From DATMQA01 sp035566895 (GTDB taxonomy: Bacteria; Verrucomicrobiota; Verrucomicrobiia; Limisphaerales; UBA8199): DNA of 46,113 bases. Position numbers and translations under genes: made by a program. This document shows, in pieces, positions 43,157 through 46,113 of the stretch. The stretch spans positions 1-46,113 of the forward strand of contig DATMQA010000201.1 of the NCBI GenBank assembly GCA_035566895.1. Reading direction: 5' to 3'. A model generated the notes under the pieces. The model did no database searches, was not told the origin of the DNA, and worked only from the letters and a program-made list of their open reading frames with translations. Each line of letters starts with the position of its first letter. The stretch's first letter is position 1.

Positions 43157-44349
43157 TTCCACCTGTCAAAAATAAGGCGTGTTCGGTGACGGCTGGCCGG
43201 GCAGCTTATTCGCATTTCGGGCTTCGGCCTTCTTTCGGCCTTCGGCCTTCGGCCTTCGGCCTTCGCGCCTCCACGCCGCGCCACGCACTGCGCACTCCGC
43301 ACTCCGAGCGTGCCATCGCCCTCGTCATTGTCATGATTTGCATTTTCGTTCTGACCATTCTGGCGGGCGGTTTTGCCTACTCCATGAAGGTCGAGACCCG
43401 CCTGGCCCGCAACTCGAGCAACGAAACCGAGCTCGAATGGATGGGCCGCTCCACGGTCGAATACTGCCGCTGGGTGCTGGCCATGTCCCTGCTCGACCCG
43501 ATGAAACAGTACGATTCCACCGACCAGCCTTGGGCCACCGGCTACGGCTTCCTCGGCCCGACCAATGCCCCCATCGCCGAAGTCCAAGATCCCGTTCGCT
43601 TCCCCCATGGCACCGCCAAATGGACCATCGTGGACCTCGAAAGCAAGATTAACATCAACATGGCCACCGAAATCGTTCTTCAGCAGACCTTTATGGCAAT
43701 GGGCGTCGATGCCGGCCAACTCACTCCTCTCTGCAACTCTATCCTCGACTGGATTGATCCCGATAACGACGAACGCGTCGGCGGCGCCGAAACCCCCTAC
43801 TACGCCGGCCTGAGCCCTTCCTATGAGGCCAAAAACGGCCCCGTCGACGACCTCTCCGAACTGCTCCTCATCAAGGGCATCACCCCCGACCTTTATTGGG
43901 GCTCCGCTGCCGCCAGCCACCAAATGGGCGCTATCCTCCCCCAACTCAACCGCTTCGGACTGCCCACCCAGCCGCCCAATTACCCCTTTGGCTTGGCCGA
44001 CATCTTTACTCCTCTCTCCACTGGCCGCGTCAACTGGCGCACGTGCTCGCCTTACGTCTTCCAGGCTATGGGGCTCGACCCCGTCATCGCCCAAAACCTT
44101 GTCACGTATCGCTCCGCCGACAACGAGGATGGGACACCCGCCCCCCTGAATATTCAAGACGCACTGCTGAGCGCTGGAGTGCCCCGGGTTGCCATCCCGC
44201 AGGTCGCGGGCTCGTTCGCCGACCGCAGCAGCACCTTCCAGGTCACTGTCGATGCTGAAATCAACGGCTACCATCGCACCTTCATCGCCGTCCTTGGCCG
44301 CAACAACCAACGCGACGTCCAGGTCCTCAACTTCTACTGGAAGGATTGA
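43153..44349 (+). CDS. gspK: Minor pseudopilin GspK
   Basis: A 398-residue protein with the GspK layout. The N-terminal motif is ERAIALVIVMICIFVLTILA with Ala54 at -1; as usual for GspK, the +5 Glu is missing (Ile/Val instead). A large globular domain follows, with the helix-hairpin-helix-like region DPDNDERVGGAETPYYAGLS and KNGPVDDLSELLLIKGITPD, matching GspK's SAM/HhH-type insert. GspK starts the tip of the type II pseudopilus with GspI and GspJ. The leader is repeat-encoded (FGLRPSFGLRPSAFGLRA). ATGA overlap with GspJ. Confidence 0.85.
   Translation: MIPPVKNKACSVTAGRAAYSHFGLRPSFGLRPSAFGLRASTPRHALRTPHSERAIALVIVMICIFVLTILAGGFAYSMKVETRLARNSSNETELEWMGRSTVEYCRWVLAMSLLDPMKQYDSTDQPWATGYGFLGPTNAPIAEVQDPVRFPHGTAKWTIVDLESKININMATEIVLQQTFMAMGVDAGQLTPLCNSILDWIDPDNDERVGGAETPYYAGLSPSYEAKNGPVDDLSELLLIKGITPDLYWGSAAASHQMGAILPQLNRFGLPTQPPNYPFGLADIFTPLSTGRVNWRTCSPYVFQAMGLDPVIAQNLVTYRSADNEDGTPAPLNIQDALLSAGVPRVAIPQVAGSFADRSSTFQVTVDAEINGYHRTFIAVLGRNNQRDVQVLNFYWKD
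43209..43266. repeat. CGGCCTT tandem repeat in the GspK leader
   Basis: TTCGGGCTTCGGCCTTCTTT followed by five TTCGGCC-type units back to back (about 43232-43262). In frame within the leader of gspK; same word family as 42376-42430. Confidence 0.8.
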
Positions 44350-45128
44350 GAATCATTTTCATCACCGGCACCGACACCGGCGTCGGCAAGACCCTGCTCA
44401 CCTCCTTGCTGCTCACTCACCTGCGGCGGACCGGTCACCATGCGCTGGCCCTTAAACCCTTTTGTTCAGGCTCACGTGCCGACGCAAAACTCCTCCACGC
44501 CCTGCAAGACGGCGAGCTGACCCTCGACGAAATCAATCCGTTTTTCTTCCTCGAACCGCTGGCCCCGCTCGTCGCCGCCCGCAGACGCCGCCGTCGCATC
44601 CGACTCGGCGACGTGCTGGAACACATTCAAACCATCGCTTCCCGCCAGTTAGCGATCACCGATCGTCCTCTCCAAAACAAAAATCAAAAATCAAAAATCA
44701 AATACATACTCATTGAGGGTGCCGGCGGCTTACTCGCTCCCCTCGGTGAAAATTTCACTGCGCTCGATCTCATTCGCCACCTGCGCAGCGAAGTCATTGT
44801 CGTTTCCCGCAACCAGCTCGGCACCATCAACCAAACTCTCCTCACCGTCCAAGCCCTCCAAACCACCCGGCACGGCGCTTCACGCACCTCGCGTCACGCG
44901 TCAGGCATGGCGCCTCACGCATCCCTTCGCCTGGCCCTCAAAGTCATCTTGATGGACCCCCGCAAAAAGGACCCCTCCGCTGCATCAAATCCTCGCGTCC
45001 TCTCAGAGTTCCTCGCCCCCATAGCCCTTTTCTCTCTGCCCTTTCTCGGTCTAAACTGCGGCACGGTCAAAACCATTAGACCCATCGAAAAGGAGATCAC
45101 CAAAATGCTTGCGCGAATCCTCGCTTGA
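44346..45128 (+). CDS. bioD: Dethiobiotin synthetase BioD, with repeat-encoded insertions
   Basis: A 260-residue ATP-dependent carboxylase that closes the ureido ring of dethiobiotin. Walker A GTDTGVGKT (8-16), KPFCSG (37-42) and the conserved IEGAGGLLAPL (123-133) followed by the VVSRNQLGTINQTLLT segment identify it. Two segments look inserted relative to ordinary BioD: about 105-119 (NKNQKSKIK) and about 175-195 (RHGASRTSRHASGMAPHASL), both encoded by tandem repeats. It starts at TTG 44346, overlapping the gspK stop by four bases, and so is coupled to the pseudopilin operon. No other bio gene is present. Confidence 0.85.
   Translation: MRIIFITGTDTGVGKTLLTSLLLTHLRRTGHHALALKPFCSGSRADAKLLHALQDGELTLDEINPFFFLEPLAPLVAARRRRRRIRLGDVLEHIQTIASRQLAITDRPLQNKNQKSKIKYILIEGAGGLLAPLGENFTALDLIRHLRSEVIVVSRNQLGTINQTLLTVQALQTTRHGASRTSRHASGMAPHASLRLALKVILMDPRKKDPSAASNPRVLSEFLAPIALFSLPFLGLNCGTVKTIRPIEKEITKMLARILA
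44678..44704. repeat. CAAAAAT tandem 7-mer inside bioD
   Basis: Three exact units CAAAAAT at 44678, 44685 and 44692, plus a partial fourth. A second, looser repeat (TCACGC type) lies at 44873-44926 in the same gene. Both keep the reading frame. Confidence 0.85.
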
Positions 45129-45470
45129 AGTCTGTTACCCTCGACCTATCGCAACTTCTCAACCCATTTCTTTTGTGGAATGTTTTGAATCTCAATTTTC
45201 AAATCCCAAGATCTGCGCCATGTGCGGATGCCAATAATCAATCCAAGTATTTATCCCGCAGCCATTTGCAAAAAGATATCTTTTTTTTAAGAAACCTCTT
45301 GCGTCCGCCCCCATTTCGCATATTGTGTCCCCCGCGTTCTTTGTGATGTTCGGAGCAGTCGGAAAGAAACTTTCAGAAAAGAAATTAAATTTGTTGACCC
45401 CTGCTCCCAACTTGTTAGATTGGGTCCCGTTGCTGAGCGCAACACCGGCTGAAAAACAAAAATTTAGCTG

Positions 45471-45514
45471 TTGACAGTCGGGCAGTTGACCGGTAGTTTA
45501 ACTGCGAATTTAAC
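45471..45514 (+). promoter_or_regulatory. Overlapping sigma-70-like promoters for the rRNA operon
   Basis: TTGACA at 45471-45476 has a weak -10 (TAGTTT) after 17 bases. TTGACC at 45486-45491 has a better -10, TTTAAC at 45509-45514, also after 17 bases. Both point to the 16S gene, ~320 bases downstream. Strong -35 boxes upstream of rRNA are expected. Confidence 0.5.
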
Positions 45515-45724
45515 TAAGGTCTGAGAGGCCGAGTTAGGGAAGTAAATCGGCCGCTCGGATTTTTTGTCCCCCGGATGGGGAACCAGGTTAAAATCCTGGC
45601 TCAGGGTTGAGTTCGCTTCGGCTACTCCAGTCACTTCAGGGTCGCGGTGATTCGCGACTGGGAAAAGATTTTCCGGGTGATAGCACCCGCTGCTCATTGA
45701 AAATTGAATTGTGCGATAAGTTAA

Positions 45725-45807
45725 GAGCCCCTTTGGGCTCGTCCTGTTAGTAGGACGACCTGAAGAGTTTTAAAGATAATAGACCGTCCGGTTTTTACGA
45801 ACCGGAC
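45725..45807 (+). other. rRNA leader hairpins
   Basis: Three adjacent stem-loops: GAGCCC/GGGCTC (45725-45740), GTCCT/AGGAC (45741-45756) and a perfect 8-bp stem GTCCGGTT/AACCGGAC (45786-45807). The last is 26 bases before the mature 16S start. They may help processing or antitermination of the pre-rRNA. Confidence 0.55.
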
Positions 45808-45832
45808 AATCAGTCGAATCAACTAACGTTTT

Positions 45833-46113
45833 TTAACGGAGAGTTTGATTCTGGCTCAGAACGAACGCTGGCGGCGTGGATAAGACATGCAAGTCGAGCG
45901 CTGATTTCGGGGTAGCAATATTCCGGAGTCGGAGCGGCGCAAGGGTGCGTAACACGTGGGTAATCTGCCATGAAGTTCGGGATAACTTGCTGAAAGGCGA
46001 GCTAATACCGAATGTGACTGTTGGGAGGCATCTCTCGATAGTCAAAGCTGGGGACCGTAAGGCCTGGCGCTTCTCGATGAGCCCGCGGCCTATCAGCTAG
46101 TTGGTGAGGTAAC
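45833..46113 (+). rRNA. 16S ribosomal RNA, 5' end (partial)
   Basis: AGAGTTTGATTCTGGCTCAG at 45840-45859 is the universal 27F site, which places the mature 5' end near 45833. AACGCTGGCGGCGTGGATAA and GACATGCAAGTCGAGCG follow, the latter part resembling Verrucomicrobiota. GGTGCGTAACACGTGGGTAA and GCGGCCTATCAGCTAGTTGG are also in place. The gene continues beyond the window (281 of ~1500 bases seen). Confidence 0.97.

Larger units (their letters stand above)
45129..45832. other. Intergenic region and rRNA leader
   Basis: No protein gene. From about 45471 it holds the candidate rRNA promoters and from 45725 three hairpins in the transcribed leader, listed separately. The stretch 45129-45470 shows nothing beyond an AAAAAGATATCTTTTT palindrome at about 45274. 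Confidence 0.6.

Noticed and set aside
45274..45289. AAAAAGATATCTTTTT palindrome with T run as bioD terminator
   Set aside because: A/T-only stem without loop, ~150 bases after bioD; too weak to call a terminator.

Overview
The window reads as a chromosomal segment of a Verrucomicrobiota bacterium, probably close to the Pedosphaera (subdivision 3) lineage. The best evidence is the 5' end of a 16S rRNA gene at the right edge, whose first ~60 bases after the conserved start look verrucomicrobial. The protein content agrees: Tat-exported Gfo/Idh/MocA and sugar-isomerase pairs, a BspA-like leucine-rich-repeat protein, prepilins cleaved after Ala rather than Gly, and many TPR proteins. Most starts lack a clear Shine-Dalgarno sequence. 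All functional calls come from reading motifs, not from database searches.

Layout. (1) 1-4.1 kb: minus-strand accessory genes (TPR protein, MmcQ/YjbR protein, a TPR fragment, an LRR surface protein, an unknown 375-residue protein) with two good terminators. (2) ~5.05-13.44 kb: a compact minus-strand integrated element beside a complete tRNA-Gly(CCC). It carries a tyrosine integrase, a protein made of eight Myb/SANT-like repeats, an AlpA/excisionase-like HTH protein, a primase, an SF3-type helicase, an iteron array that could be its origin, and a terminase-small-subunit-like gene. No capsid, tail or large terminase gene is present, so it resembles a phage satellite or integrated plasmid rather than a prophage. 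(3) 13.6-18 kb: a sugar-oxidoreductase/isomerase pair and an unusual NDH-2 dehydrogenase fused to cNMP-binding and CBS domains. (4) 18-19 kb: a repeat-rich non-coding region with a short MITE-like element. (5) 19-25.3 kb: MFS transporter, Cu/Zn SOD, class I FBP aldolase and thioesterase, with gene remnants. (6) 25.5-32.3 kb: Hsp20, Lon, an ECF sigma factor with a small partner, and a Ycf46-like AAA+ ATPase. (7) 32.5-45.1 kb: a pilus/secretion region (PilT, a PilC/GspF-type protein, four pseudopilin genes chained by 1-4 base overlaps, BioD) interleaved with TPR proteins, a lipoprotein, LarE and a MASE1-type histidine kinase. (8) 45.1-46.1 kb: promoter, leader hairpins and the start of a 16S gene.

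Two themes stand out. One is the satellite-like island with its eight-repeat DNA-binding protein. The other is a family of short tandem repeats, mostly 7-mers, at about 18 loci between 18 and 45 kb. I see none in the island. They lie between genes, build the leader peptides of all four pseudopilins, and even interrupt conserved enzymes (LarE, BioD) in frame.
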